A stretch of DNA of 64,000 nt from Bathynomus jamesi (lineage: Eukaryota; Arthropoda; Malacostraca; Isopoda; Cirolanidae): NCBI GenBank assembly GCA_023014485.1, contig JAJOZX010003308.1, positions 48,501-112,500 of the forward strand, given 5' to 3'. Below are positions 55,501 through 63,914 of this stretch, piece by piece. Under the pieces are notes generated by a model that made no database searches, was not told the DNA's origin, and was given only the letters and a program-made list of their open reading frames with translations. The stretch's first letter is position 1. Each line of letters starts with the position of its first letter. The position numbers and the translations under genes are program-made.

Positions 55501-56336
55501 GAACAATGTGTGAACCTTAGTACTCCACTACACTTTAAGGGACAATCTGACTTGGATGGCAGAGAGCTTGCACAGGAGCTGAAGAACTTGCCTGACTTGC
55601 CATCAAAGACCATATCCTTGCTTGAACTGCTGACATTTATCCATGAAAGGGAGCTCTCTGAAATATATCCAAATTTGTGGACTGCTCTCAGAATTGGTCT
55701 TACTCTTCCAGTCACTGTTGCTGAAGCAGAGAGGAGCTTTTCAAAGCTGAAGCTCATCAAATCCTACCTGAGGTCAACTATGTCACAGGAACGCCTTACC
55801 GGTCTGGCCATCATCAGTATAAATCATACAATTGCTGAGCAGATTTCATATGATGATTTAATTCATGACTTTGCATCAAGGAAGGTAAGAAGAGTCAGGC
55901 TTTAGATGGCAGTTGTGCTGTGGTGCAATTTATTTTGTTTCTTGTTCAAAGTGTAGCATAATAATTACCCTCTCTTAAGTGTCTTATTCTATTTATGTGA
56001 TAGAGCATTTGTACAATTTAGAAATTTGATTCTCTAGTTTATTTATGGCAGTTGTGCAATTTAATTTGTATTTTTCCTGTTCATAGTATCATAATTACAT
56101 TCTCTTAAGTGAGTTATTCTATTTACGTGATGAAGGATTTGTAAAATTCAGAAATTTGAGTCTTTGTTTTGGTTCTGAAGTTCCAACAATTAGTCCAATA
56201 AAAAGTTATTTTGTGAAAGAGTTATGTCTGTCCTTTATTTTGGGGGGATTCGAATGTGTGTGTGTTGGCGAACAGGGGGGGGGGGCGCTGAAGGTGAGGT
56301 TCGCCCAGGGCGTCATGTAAGCTAGGACCGCCACTG
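52521..56336 (+). mobile_element. hAT element, ZMYM1-like, near intact
   Basis: Ends CAGTGGCGGTTCCT and inverted CAGTGGCGGTCCTA, with the perfect 8 bp duplication CCCATCGA (52513-52520 and 56337-56344). Length 3.8 kb. Gene at 52912-55905. Confidence 0.95.
52912..55905 (+). pseudogene. hAT transposase, ZMYM1-like, one stop and one homopolymer frameshift
   Basis: Exon 1 52912-52996 (MDKKRSKLSGAQFRKKRQEE…), intron GT…CAG, exon 2 53235-53419 (GALLKYFGTPSATSQDEKPS), intron, exon 3 from 53673. Exon 3: WPSVLTERIRTQL, a TTF-type zinc finger around SWLVYSLKNNSLFCFCCTLF, FSIILDCTPDISHTEQLSVV, DCRGQSYDNGANMRGKNKGV and FVPCGAHSLNLLVADAAKGS (the hAT D…C-x2-H core), TRWESKI, and the dimerisation motif VAEAERSFSKLKLIKSYLRS. 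One TAA at 54836-54838 (a Y/F codon in relatives) and a frame change at the A9 run 55176-55184. The exon 2/3 phase also differs by one. All hallmarks of the enzyme are present. Confidence 0.9.
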
Positions 56337-56679
56337 CCCATCGAGTGGGCAATCAGATCACCTGATTTAACCCTATGTGATTTCTGGCTTTTGGGCTTAT
56401 TTGCGTGACAAACTACACTCCTGGTTTCATCTATCCAAATGTGAATGCTCTTGGCCGCAGAATAGATGAACTGATCATGAACAATTGAAAAGTATTCCAC
56501 TCAATATGTTCAGAAGAACAACGAAGAGTTTCACAGAGAGAATCCACAAATGTATCATAGCGGATGGAGAACTGTTTGAAGATTAAATTACAATTTAACA
56601 AAATTTCACCATTTGAACACTTACCAATATAATGTTGGTATAAAATCCTTGAAGACTTTTCTCCCACCCTGTATATATG

Positions 56680-57204
56680 GCGGATCCAGAGGGGGCTGAG
56701 GGGGTCTCAGCACCCCCCATTGATCGAGAAGTTTCGCATTTCTAATGATGTTTCCTGTCTCAATCAATCACATTCTCTCTGAGTAGACAAGCGAGTCGGA
56801 GGTAAATATAATGTTTATTGCATATCATTTTAGGGTGGGTTACAAGTATATACATTTCTATGAGTGCAGGAGTTTGTGCGCGGACTGTGCCTGTGCTGTG
56901 ATTAGCATTCACGCAAACCAGTGCGATTGGCCTTGTTTTTCACAATTTTTTTGGATTCCTAACGGATAACCGTCGCTTTGTGCGTTGTCCTGGTAATTAA
57001 GTATCATTTGGATACTTTTTGATATCGGTAGTACTGTCTTACGCTGCTGACGTAAATGATACGAAATGGGTAAATTTTCAGATTTGGGATACTTTTTTAA
57101 CTTATTTTAGCCATTTTTGTATATTTTACTACAGTGATGAGATTCTTTTATAATTGGTAAGTCTTCACCACTGCCCGGGCGCCAGACCGTACACGTTCGG
57201 TACC
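56680..57204. other. Unassigned, hAT-like end fragment
   Basis: GGCGGATCCAGAGGGGGCTG at 56680 resembles hAT ends of the ZMYM1 group, but no partner is visible before 57205. The rest is unremarkable. Confidence 0.4.
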
Positions 57205-57212
57205 GGTAGTCG

Positions 57213-57745
57213 CAGGGCCGTTTCCTGGCATAAGCAGACTAAGCGGCCGCTTAGGGCCCCGCTGCTACTAAGGGGCCTCAGTGGCCTTGGCATCAGCCAT
57301 GACGTTGGCAGGGAGATTTCATTTGATGATGTTATTGATGATTTCGCACAGAAAAAATCTAGGAGGCAAAAATTTTGTGGATACAAACTGTTCTGTATAA
57401 CTGTTAGCTATTACACGATTGTATCGTAGAGTTAGTAATTGTTTGGTAGTTGATAATTGCATTATTTTTTTATACATAGTTCTGTCATTTATTCTAAATA
57501 ATGTATAAGCTAATTTTCAGGAATTTCATGGAGTATTTTTTCTGTTTGTCTTCTGAAAGTACATATTTGTGGTTTTGGACATAAATGTTTCATTAAAATT
57601 GTTTCATAATTGTTTTTTATTAACACAGCCATTTTTTGTATGTGTGTGCTGAGGTGATGTAGTAAGGCGTGAGTTGGTGGATGGAGGGGTGGGGCCTCAA
57701 ATGGGTATACTGCTTAGGGCCCCCTAATGGCTAGAAACTGCCCTG
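57213..57745 (+). mobile_element. Short hAT element with transposase C-terminal relic
   Basis: Ends CAGGGCCGTTTCCTGGCAT and inverted CAGGGCAGTTTCTAGCCAT, flanked by GGTAGTCG (57205-57212) and GGTACTCG (57746-57753), an 8 bp duplication with one change. Inside, at 57293-57395, the frame ISHDVGREISFDDVIDDFAQ then KKSRR equals the last residues of ZMYM1-like hAT transposases (compare ISYDDLIHDFASRKVRR at the end of the preceding element). Confidence 0.85.
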
Positions 57746-57812
57746 GGTACTCGCCCTGGCTCAGAGTTCCAGGCCACCAGCCGTCCAGCGGGCCGGCCAG
57801 TCAGAGACTCCT

Positions 57813-58040
57813 ACTGATTTACTAGTTTTACCACATTCATCAGCTGCAGTTGAGATAATTTTTTCACAGGTTAAACTCATCAAGACTGACACAAGGAACA
57901 GGTTAAATACCGAGTCAATGAAGGGCCTTCTTTTAACAAAAGAAAATGGAGGCAACATTCCATGTTTTGATTGGGAGCCAAGTATGTCAATGATAAGTTC
58001 AGCTCAAGCTGCATTCAGAGAAAAAGAAGACACTCGTTAA
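57813..58040 (+). pseudogene. hAT dimerisation-domain fragment
   Basis: The frame TDLLVLPHSSAAVEIIFSQV, KLIKTDTRNRLNTESMKGLL, ends at TAA 58038. P-H-S-S-A-A-V-E-x-x-F-S-Q-V-x-x-I-K-T-x-x-R-N-R-L is a hAT C-terminal signature of a group different from ZMYM1. Truncated at 57812. Confidence 0.8.
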
Positions 58041-58279
58041 ATTCGAAAATTCTAAATTTAAGATCTTATTTTGTTTACCCCTTCTATATCCTGCCAACTA
58101 TATACTAGATATAGCTACATAAATCTTAAAATTATTTCATATTTACATCATGATAAATTCTTAATATAAATCTAATTGTGTTAATGGTAGGCCTTTTCCT
58201 TTCAATAAAGATCTGTTATCATCGAAATACTTAATTTCAATTACTTAAAATCAAATTCAAGTACCCTGGTCATGAAACT

Positions 58280-58563
58280 TAAAAGACGCTTAGTGATGAG
58301 GCTGATATGCGTCGTATAAAACGTGCAATGTACTGCTGTGTCAATATGCTTCGTAGCCATTTGGGTTATGCTGATCGAGCCATACTGGTTAAGTTATTTA
58401 AGGCATACTGTGGACCAATGTATGGCTGTGTGGTGTGGGATGTTTCGCCCAACCATCAAGCCTTTAAGGAACTGTGCATTGCTTATCACTCTTGTATCAA
58501 GAGATTATTACAGTTACCGCTACCTCATAGTAATCATCCAGTTTGCCTTCGTAATTTGAAATA
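58280..58563 (+). pseudogene. LINE reverse-transcriptase C-terminal fragment
   Basis: Reads MRRIKRAMYCCVNMLRSHLG, ADRAILVKLFKAYCGPMYGC, VVWDVSPNHQAFKELCIAYH, SCIKRLLQLPLPHSNHP. K-x-Y-C-x-x-M-Y-G-x-x-x-W-D and the Y-H-x-x-I-K-R-L motif are typical of the thumb/C-terminal region of an invertebrate LINE. Ends in an AATTTG triplet-like repeat (58554-58590). Confidence 0.75.
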
Positions 58564-58914
58564 ATTTGAATAATTTGAATAATTTGAAAAGGTCAAAAAC
58601 GTGATATTAATCTTTTAGAAACAATTCATATTTTCAAAAGAAATCCAAAATTAACCGATTTTATGCCTCTCAATATTTTCTATATTTTAAGATGAACTTT
58701 CGACAAAATTTCTAATAATCTCGTATTTTTTTTACGGTATAGTAACTTCACAAACTTTAAATTAGGTACATTTTCATACTTTATAATATTTATATTTGTT
58801 TCATTTATAATTGTAAGAACTAAGAACAGTTTTAATAAATGATCATCAATCATTATTCAACTTTAGAAAAGTCTGATAAAAATAAAAATGTTTTTTCTTG
58901 AACTGGTTTTATTT

Positions 58915-59160
58915 ATACTCGGGCCCATTTTGCTGAACTTCGTGTGCTGGGGCATTCGGCCTCAGTAATTGGAGGGCCGCAAGCCCCCTAATTATTGGGG
59001 AGTCAATTATTCGGTCAATAAATTTATAGGAAAGAACGCAGCAATGAAAATCTTAACGCGCCACAGTAAAATGTTGAAACAAAGCAAAGCGCATTTATTT
59101 CTATGTTCAGAATTGCTTAATAGTAAATACATGGTGTCTACAGACGGACAGGACTAGCTT
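58915..59160. mobile_element. Helitron-related fragment
   Basis: Shares with H2/H3 the order CCTCAGTAATTGG, GGGCCGCAAGCCCCCTAATT, TCAATTATTCGGTCAATAAA and AAAGAACGCAGCAATGAAAAT. No TC or CTAG end seen, so a truncated relative. Confidence 0.6.
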
Positions 59161-59375
59161 TTTAGAGTATAGAAGAATATATATATATATATTATATATA
59201 TATATATATGCCCTTTATAATGATGAAAATAACCACGAAGGACAAAGGAAACACAGAATTAATAACAAGCTCGAGACTATATACTATATAGGTCACAAAG
59301 AAAAAATAAAAAAAAAGGATACTATGATTGGTGCACAAAAAATTGTATGGGAAAATACAAATCCACACGGAAAAG

Positions 59376-59775
59376 CTACCAGATTTTTAGCTCCTTGCCA
59401 TTGTCTAAATCCGTTCTGAACGAATTCCAAACAACAGGATCAAGCGAAAAAAGGTCATGGCTAATGTTGAAATTGTTTAAGTTGAATAATGGCAGACTCA
59501 AGAATATTTCTATTAACAATGTTGCTTGAGTGAAACAAAACTGAAGCATTATTTCAATCAATATAATGGGATAACTCTGACAAATGGACCAAAAGGGCAC
59601 TGGACGACTGTCCCGTCCTGACGGAATATTGATACTGTTTTACACGTGTGTTCAAATCCTTGAAGTATGAAAGGATAAAGGAAACTATATAATATCTGTT
59701 TTGGTTTGTCGGCAAACGAGCCTCTTCAACCAATCGATTATTTCTAAGCGAAAAATGGAACCTCCTACCCACCAT
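59376..59775 (-). pseudogene. Penelope-like C-terminal fragment
   Basis: The minus strand has VRTGQSSSALLVHLSELSHY, IDWNNASVLFHSSN and NRNILESAIIQLK with one stop. The pattern of H…I-D-W-x-x-x-x-x-I, then R-x-x-x-E-S-x-x-I is the end of GIY-YIG-type retroelement proteins (Penelope/DIRS-like). Assignment tentative. Confidence 0.45.
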
Positions 59776-59799
59776 AGTAATGAACCCACCGATTCGACC

Positions 59800-60080
59800 A
59801 CATGGGAAATTTTGCCTCAGAATTTTATCTAGAAATCTCGGGGATTCTGTCCCTGGACTGTGGGACCATCTTGTGGCTTACCGATTTCGAGCAATCAAAA
59901 TTGAGACTTAAGTACAAATTGAGTAAAGCTTTCGAATGAGGACTAACCAAATCAAGTCGAGATAATGATAATCACCTAAAAAGATTAACGCATTCTCGCG
60001 TAAATGATCACGTTTCAACTGTTTCCAAATTGTCTTTAGTTTAAGGACTCTAAAAGAAATTAACTTCATAGTATACTTAC
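59800..60080. other. Intron 1 start, nothing recognised
   Basis: Sequence between the Penelope-like fragment and exon 1. No repeat or coding signal that I can name. Confidence 0.5.
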
Positions 60081-60168
60081 TGCCATAGTCCCAATCGGGA
60101 TCTTCATCCCAATAAGAGAAAGTGCTTTGGAACAAAATTCCCCAAAAACAGAGCCATACAAATATCAT
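60081..60168 (-). CDS. Host gene exon 1, signal peptide
   Basis: ATG at 60168 and MIFVWLCFWGILFQSTFSYW, then DEDPDWDYG plus one base; donor GTAAGTAT after 60081. A hydrophobic 18-residue start with a likely cut before YWDED is a classical signal peptide. Phase 1 at the end fits exon 2 (G-N-W-N-S). Upstream (60169 onward on the minus strand) I see no clear TATA or initiator to name a promoter. Confidence 0.7.
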
Positions 60169-60452
60169 TGTATTTAATTAGTTCAATTAGTCTCTAAATA
60201 ACTGAGGACAAACAGAGAAAATTACTTGGTTATCAAAACAAAACAGGTGGTTTTTTTATTTGCCAACCAATTCAGATGGTTCATCCAACCATGGTTGGAT
60301 TAAACATTTGGATTCGCTCGCAAATAGTTCTCTAGGTCTTTGACAGGGTTGCCAGACATTCCGATTTCTGCGGGACTGTCCCGACTTGCCAACTCTGTCC
60401 CGACTTGCCAACTATGAAACTAACTTGAAATCTATATTTCTGTGATTAAATT

Positions 60453-60716
60453 AGGTCCCTCATTTACCACGAGAACAAATCAATAAAGCCATAGATGAGT
60501 TCCGTCCTAGAGTGAAAAAGGTTGTAGAAGTTCGTGGTAAACATATCGAGCAGTTTTTTTAACATCAAGGTAGAACCATATGTGAGTACTTTGTAACTTT
60601 TTATCTGCACATACAATGCAGTAGTATTGTAAATGGAGAATTTCCAGTGGCATAAAGAAATGTTCAACAAATCTGTAATTTTCATTAGTTTTCTTTGAAA
60701 TCCGCTCACCCTGTAG
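60453..60716 (+). mobile_element. 3' end of a DD41D element
   Basis: The frame PHLPREQINKAIDEFRPRVK followed by KVVEVRGKHIEQFF and a stop, then a 3' region ending CCGCTCACCCTGTA (60704-60717). G-K-H-I-E-Q at the C-terminus is the same as in other DD41D copies here. The 5' part is missing. Confidence 0.7.
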
Positions 60717-60793
60717 GAAATTTACTTAATTGTGGGATACGAAAAAAATATTGAAATCTGACCATAACTTTGGATTTTACAGCCAAATCTCGA

Positions 60794-60795
<2 letters not shown>

Positions 60796-60866
<71 letters not shown>
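60796..60866. repeat. (TA)n microsatellite
   Basis: About 34 TA units at the left border of the Penelope-like palindrome. Confidence 0.95.
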
Positions 60867-60871
<5 letters not shown>

Positions 60872-61584
60872 TAGGAGAAATCCAATGACAAGGAGGAATG
60901 TAAATGCCATGAAAAGTCTTCTTTAATGCGCAACGTTTCGAGCAATACGCTCATCATCAGGCTAGATAATAACAATATGAAATTAGAATCATTAAATAAA
61001 TGTGAACAAGACAAAATAATTTCCGTAAAACCTATTCAGTAAAAGCAAATTTTAAAAAGACTAAAAGAAGAGGGTTAAATTCAAAGTTATAAAAATTTAC
61101 ATATAAAATTAACCAGAAGTTTATAAAGCTATTTTTATATTACATATAGTAAATTTGAAATTAGTACACTGGAATAATTAACACTAATACAATGGAATAA
61201 TTAACACTACGAACCTTTCAATGCTGGTTCCGAGGCACGAGTAATTTAAAACAAAACAAAACAGGAAACAAGCTATGGGTTGGGCGGTTGGAGTTATAAG
61301 TTAGGGGAGGGGGGATTATAAAAAATTGGGGAGGGGGGAGGGTAGTTGGGGAGGGGGGTTTATAAAAAATTTAGAGGGACAGCTGAGGAATCCACGTTTA
61401 GAGAAGGGGTCAATGTTTTAATATAAAGAGATTCCAAAATTCTAAGTGAGTTAGGACAAGAATTACAACCGAGAATTTTAAAATTATCTAAAGTGACATC
61501 AGTTTTACATTTTATACTGTGTTCCCGAATACTGGAGGCTTCTTTTTTATTTAAAATTTTACCTGTTCGGCAACTTATTCCCAT

Positions 61585-62220
61585 ATGCGAATAAAATCTA
61601 GTCGTGAGGGAGCGCACGGTGCTGCCAATAATAGTTTTCCTGTTCAATATGTAGATAAACTAATAAGATCTTTCTTAAATAATGTTTATAGCCCTCAACT
61701 TTCCTGTATTTCAGTGCCTAAAGATATAAAATATTTCCTGGTACCTGAAATGGGTCCCATGAATAAAGAATTTAAACTTAAATTTACAAAGTTGTTAAGA
61801 AAATTTTTTTATCATACTGATTTTCGCATTATATTTATTAACAAAATGTCTTTAGGTAGCTTTTTCTCAGCGAAGGATCGAACTCCTGATTCGTTGCGTA
61901 GCGGTGTTGTATATTTATTTACCTGCCCAAGGTGTCTCCTTGGTACTTACATTGGCAGCACCGTGCGCTCCCTCAGGACTAGATTTTATTCGCATATGGG
62001 AATAAGTTGCCGAACAGGTAAAATTTTAAATAAAAAAGAAGCCTCCAGTATTCGGGAACACAGTATAAAATGTAAAACTGATGTCACTTTAGATAATTTT
62101 AAAATTCTCGGTTGTAATTCTTGTCCTAACTCACTTAGAATTTTGGAATCTCTTTATATTAAAACATTGACCCCTTCTCTAAACGTGGATTCCTCAGCTG
62201 TCCCTCTAAATTTTTTATAA
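61585..62220 (+). CDS. GIY-YIG endonuclease domain of Penelope-like element (partial)
   Basis: Open frame to a TAA at 62220. The first ~15 codons come from the opposite arm; original coding sequence starts about 61630. Residues ~105-150: SGVVYLFTCPRCLLGTYIGS followed by TVRSLRTRFYSHMGISCRTG, with V-V-Y and Y-I-G standing for the GIY-YIG core, the conserved R (TVRSLRTR) and H of FYSHMG; then SSIREHSIKC. The C-P-R-C pair is the Cys insertion typical of Penelope-like GIY-YIG domains. The reverse-transcriptase domain is absent: the upstream part VDKLIRSFLNNVY… is the linker. No lesion in the frame. Confidence 0.8.
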   Translation: MRIKSSREGAHGAANNSFPVQYVDKLIRSFLNNVYSPQLSCISVPKDIKYFLVPEMGPMNKEFKLKFTKLLRKFFYHTDFRIIFINKMSLGSFFSAKDRTPDSLRSGVVYLFTCPRCLLGTYIGSTVRSLRTRFYSHMGISCRTGKILNKKEASSIREHSIKCKTDVTLDNFKILGCNSCPNSLRILESLYIKTLTPSLNVDSSAVPLNFL

Positions 62221-62616
62221 ACCCCCTCCCCAACTCCCCTCCCCCCTCCCCAATTTTTTATAATCCCCCCTCCCCTAACTTATAACTCCAACCGCCCAAC
62301 CCATAGCTTGTTTCCTGTTTTGTTTTGTTTTAAATTACTCGTGCCTCGGAACCAGCATTGAAAGGTTCGTAGTGTTAATTATTCCATTGTATTAGTGTTA
62401 ATTATTCCAGTGTACTAATTTCAAATTTACTATATGTAATTTAAAAATAGCTTTATAAACTTCTGGTTAATTTTATATGTAAATTTTTATAACTTTGAAT
62501 TTAACCCTCTTCTTTAAGTCTTTTTAAAATTTGCTTTTACTGAATAGGTTTTACGGAAATTATTTTGTCTTGTTCACATTTATTTATTGATTCTAATTTC
62601 ATATTGTTATTATCTA

Positions 62617-62650
62617 GCCTGATGATGAGCGTATTGCTCGAAACGTTGCG
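62617..62650 (+). ncRNA. Hammerhead-like core motif (candidate)
   Basis: CCTGATGATGAGCGTATTGC then TCGAAACG: CTGATGA, a 4 bp stem GAGC/GCTC with loop GTATT, and GAAA, the order of the hammerhead core. One extra T separates CTGATGA from the stem, and I could not define stems I and III. The inverse copy lies at 60930-60963. Penelope-like elements are known to carry hammerhead ribozymes at their ends, which supports the idea. Confidence 0.35.
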
Positions 62651-62769
62651 CATTAAAGAAGACTTTTCATGGCATTTACATTCCTCCTTGTCATTGGATT
62701 TCTCCTAAATATTAAACTGAAGCTTTTTAGAAGCAAACCGCATGACTATATATATATATATATATGTTA

Positions 62770-63654
62770 AACACAGACCGTGCATGGCACAAGGAACTCT
62801 TCTGGGAAAATTAAATCCACTATAGTCCGAATAAGTAATGGTAAATGACAAATACCATAGTTTTTTTCCTTTTTCATGATTTTAGCCCGACGTGGGCAAC
62901 GGGTCTCTCGCAAAGAGATCCCATAAATATAGCTTCCCTCACCAGCTATCTGCAAAGCAGACAGGATCCAGCTTTGGGACGTGGATCTAGGGTTTAAAGC
63001 AAACCTAGATCCCTACACTCAGAACCTCTATATAAGTAAAAGACTCGTTGCATTCACGTCGTGTTGAATAAATCAAAGAAAGGGGGTAACTATTGTATTT
63101 TTAGCCAAAAAAACCAAAACTTAAACCTCAACCACTATAGTGGATTTAATTTTCCCAGAAGAGTTCCTTGTGCCATGCACGGTCTGTGTTTAACATATAA
63201 TGTTCTCAGGGAACCATTCTGAGTTTGTGTATACTAAACGGACGTGTTTCGTGCCTTGAAAAGTGGACGCTCAATGTCCCGGTTGAGGTTTAAGTTTGGT
63301 TTTTTTGGCTAAAAATACAATAGTTACCCCCTTTTTCTTTGATTTATTCAACACGACGTGAATGCAACGAGTCTTTTACTTATATAGAGGTTCTGAGTGT
63401 AGGGATCTAGGTTTGCTTTAAACCCTAGATCCACGTCCCAAAGCTGGATCCTGTCTGCTTTGCAGATAGCTGGTGAGGGAAGCTATATTTATGGGATCTC
63501 TTTGCGAGAGACCCGTTGCCCACGTCGGGCTAAAATCATGAAAAAGGAAAAAAACTATGGTATTTGTCATTTACCATTACTTATTCGGACTATAGTGGAT
63601 TTAATTTTCCCAGAAGAGTTCCTTGTGCCATGCATGGTCTGTGTTTAACATATA
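62770..63654. mobile_element. Fold-back repeat with nested second fold-back
   Basis: Outer arms 62770-63135 and 63282-63650 are inverted copies (ACACAGACCGTGCATGG… / …CCATGCATGGTCTGTGT). The loop 63136-63281 contains another partial copy (AATTTTCCCAGAAGAGTTCC, TGCCATGCACGGTCTGTG, GGGAACCATTCTGAG). The same family as 51014-51420, with an inserted pair TCTAGGGTTTAAAGCAAACC / inverse near the middle of the arms. Confidence 0.8.
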
Positions 63655-63680
63655 ATGTTCTCAGGGAACCATTCTGAGTT

Positions 63681-63684
<4 letters not shown>

Positions 63685-63749
<65 letters not shown>

Positions 63750-63788
63750 ATATATGATACAACTCAGAATGGTCCCCTGTCTGTGTGT

Positions 63789-63829
<41 letters not shown>

Positions 63830-63830
63830 G
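63685..63830. repeat. (TA)n / (TG)n microsatellites
   Basis: TA, TG and again TA runs, interrupted by GATACAACTCAGAATGGTCC at 63757, the inverse of the fold-back tail. Confidence 0.95.
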
Positions 63831-63914
63831 AAGGCTTTATATGAGTCGTGTGGAATTTTATGAAGATATTATCTGTTTTTGACGGATGTTTTATCAGTAT
63901 AAAATTTTACTCAA

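Larger units (their letters stand above)
51740..56470 (+). pseudogene. DD41D transposase split by hAT insertion
   Basis: N-terminal part: SLRLFQEEYSEPSPNAT, KVLETGSLVKN (helix-turn-helix region). Middle: RKIKFSDEG-like first Asp region at 52157, GLYQHDGVPPHYSSAAREIL (second Asp) up to RRGPIE at 52520. Right of the hAT the frame continues WAIRSPDLTLCDFWLLGLFA from 56345 (third Asp, 41 residues after the second). Several frameshifts and stops. The hAT target falls within codons of the R-R-G-P-I-E segment. Confidence 0.85.
51541..56671 (+). mobile_element. DD41D element interrupted by a hAT
   Basis: Ends CAGGGTTGAAGAAAAGGCTT (51541) and inverted CAGGGTGGGAGAAAAGTCTT (56671), then shared AAGGATTTTATA. 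With the hAT (52521-56336) and one TSD copy removed, the element is about 1.3 kb, the full size for this family. Confidence 0.9.
19813..60168 (-). other. Host gene model: type I membrane glycoprotein, 8 exons over 40 kb
   Basis: Joining minus-strand exons 60168-60081, 42955-42563, 42272-42052, 41434-41282, 41129-41079, 21988-21885, 20997-20961 and 20069-19813 gives about 430 residues: signal peptide, an acidic-aromatic start (YWDEDPDWDYG), an ectodomain with ten N-x-S/T sequons, a hydrophobic helix and a charged tail with tyrosines. Phases agree at junctions 1/2, 2/3, 3/4, 5/6, 6/7 and 7/8; the 4/5 junction does not fit (see findings). I do not recognise the family. A receptor or adhesion role is only suggested by topology. 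Introns hold nearly all TEs of the window, mostly unrelated to the gene. Terminal exon copies downstream could provide other C-termini. Confidence 0.65.
60866..62714. mobile_element. Penelope-like element as 764 bp-arm palindrome
   Basis: Left arm 60866-61629 and right arm 61951-62714 are inverted copies of equal length (AATATTTAGGAGAAATCC… / …GGATTTCTCCTAAATATT; inner borders GCAGCACCGTGCGCTCCC-type). The spacer of 321 bases belongs to the plus-strand element. Both arms contain the GIY-YIG coding end, a C-rich tract and the 3' terminal region. Inverted junctions are a known product of Penelope-like insertion. Confidence 0.85.

Noticed and set aside
56680..57204. Complete short hAT element beginning GGCGGATCCAGAGG
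   Set aside because: No inverted end or 8 bp duplication could be found on the right side before the element at 57213.
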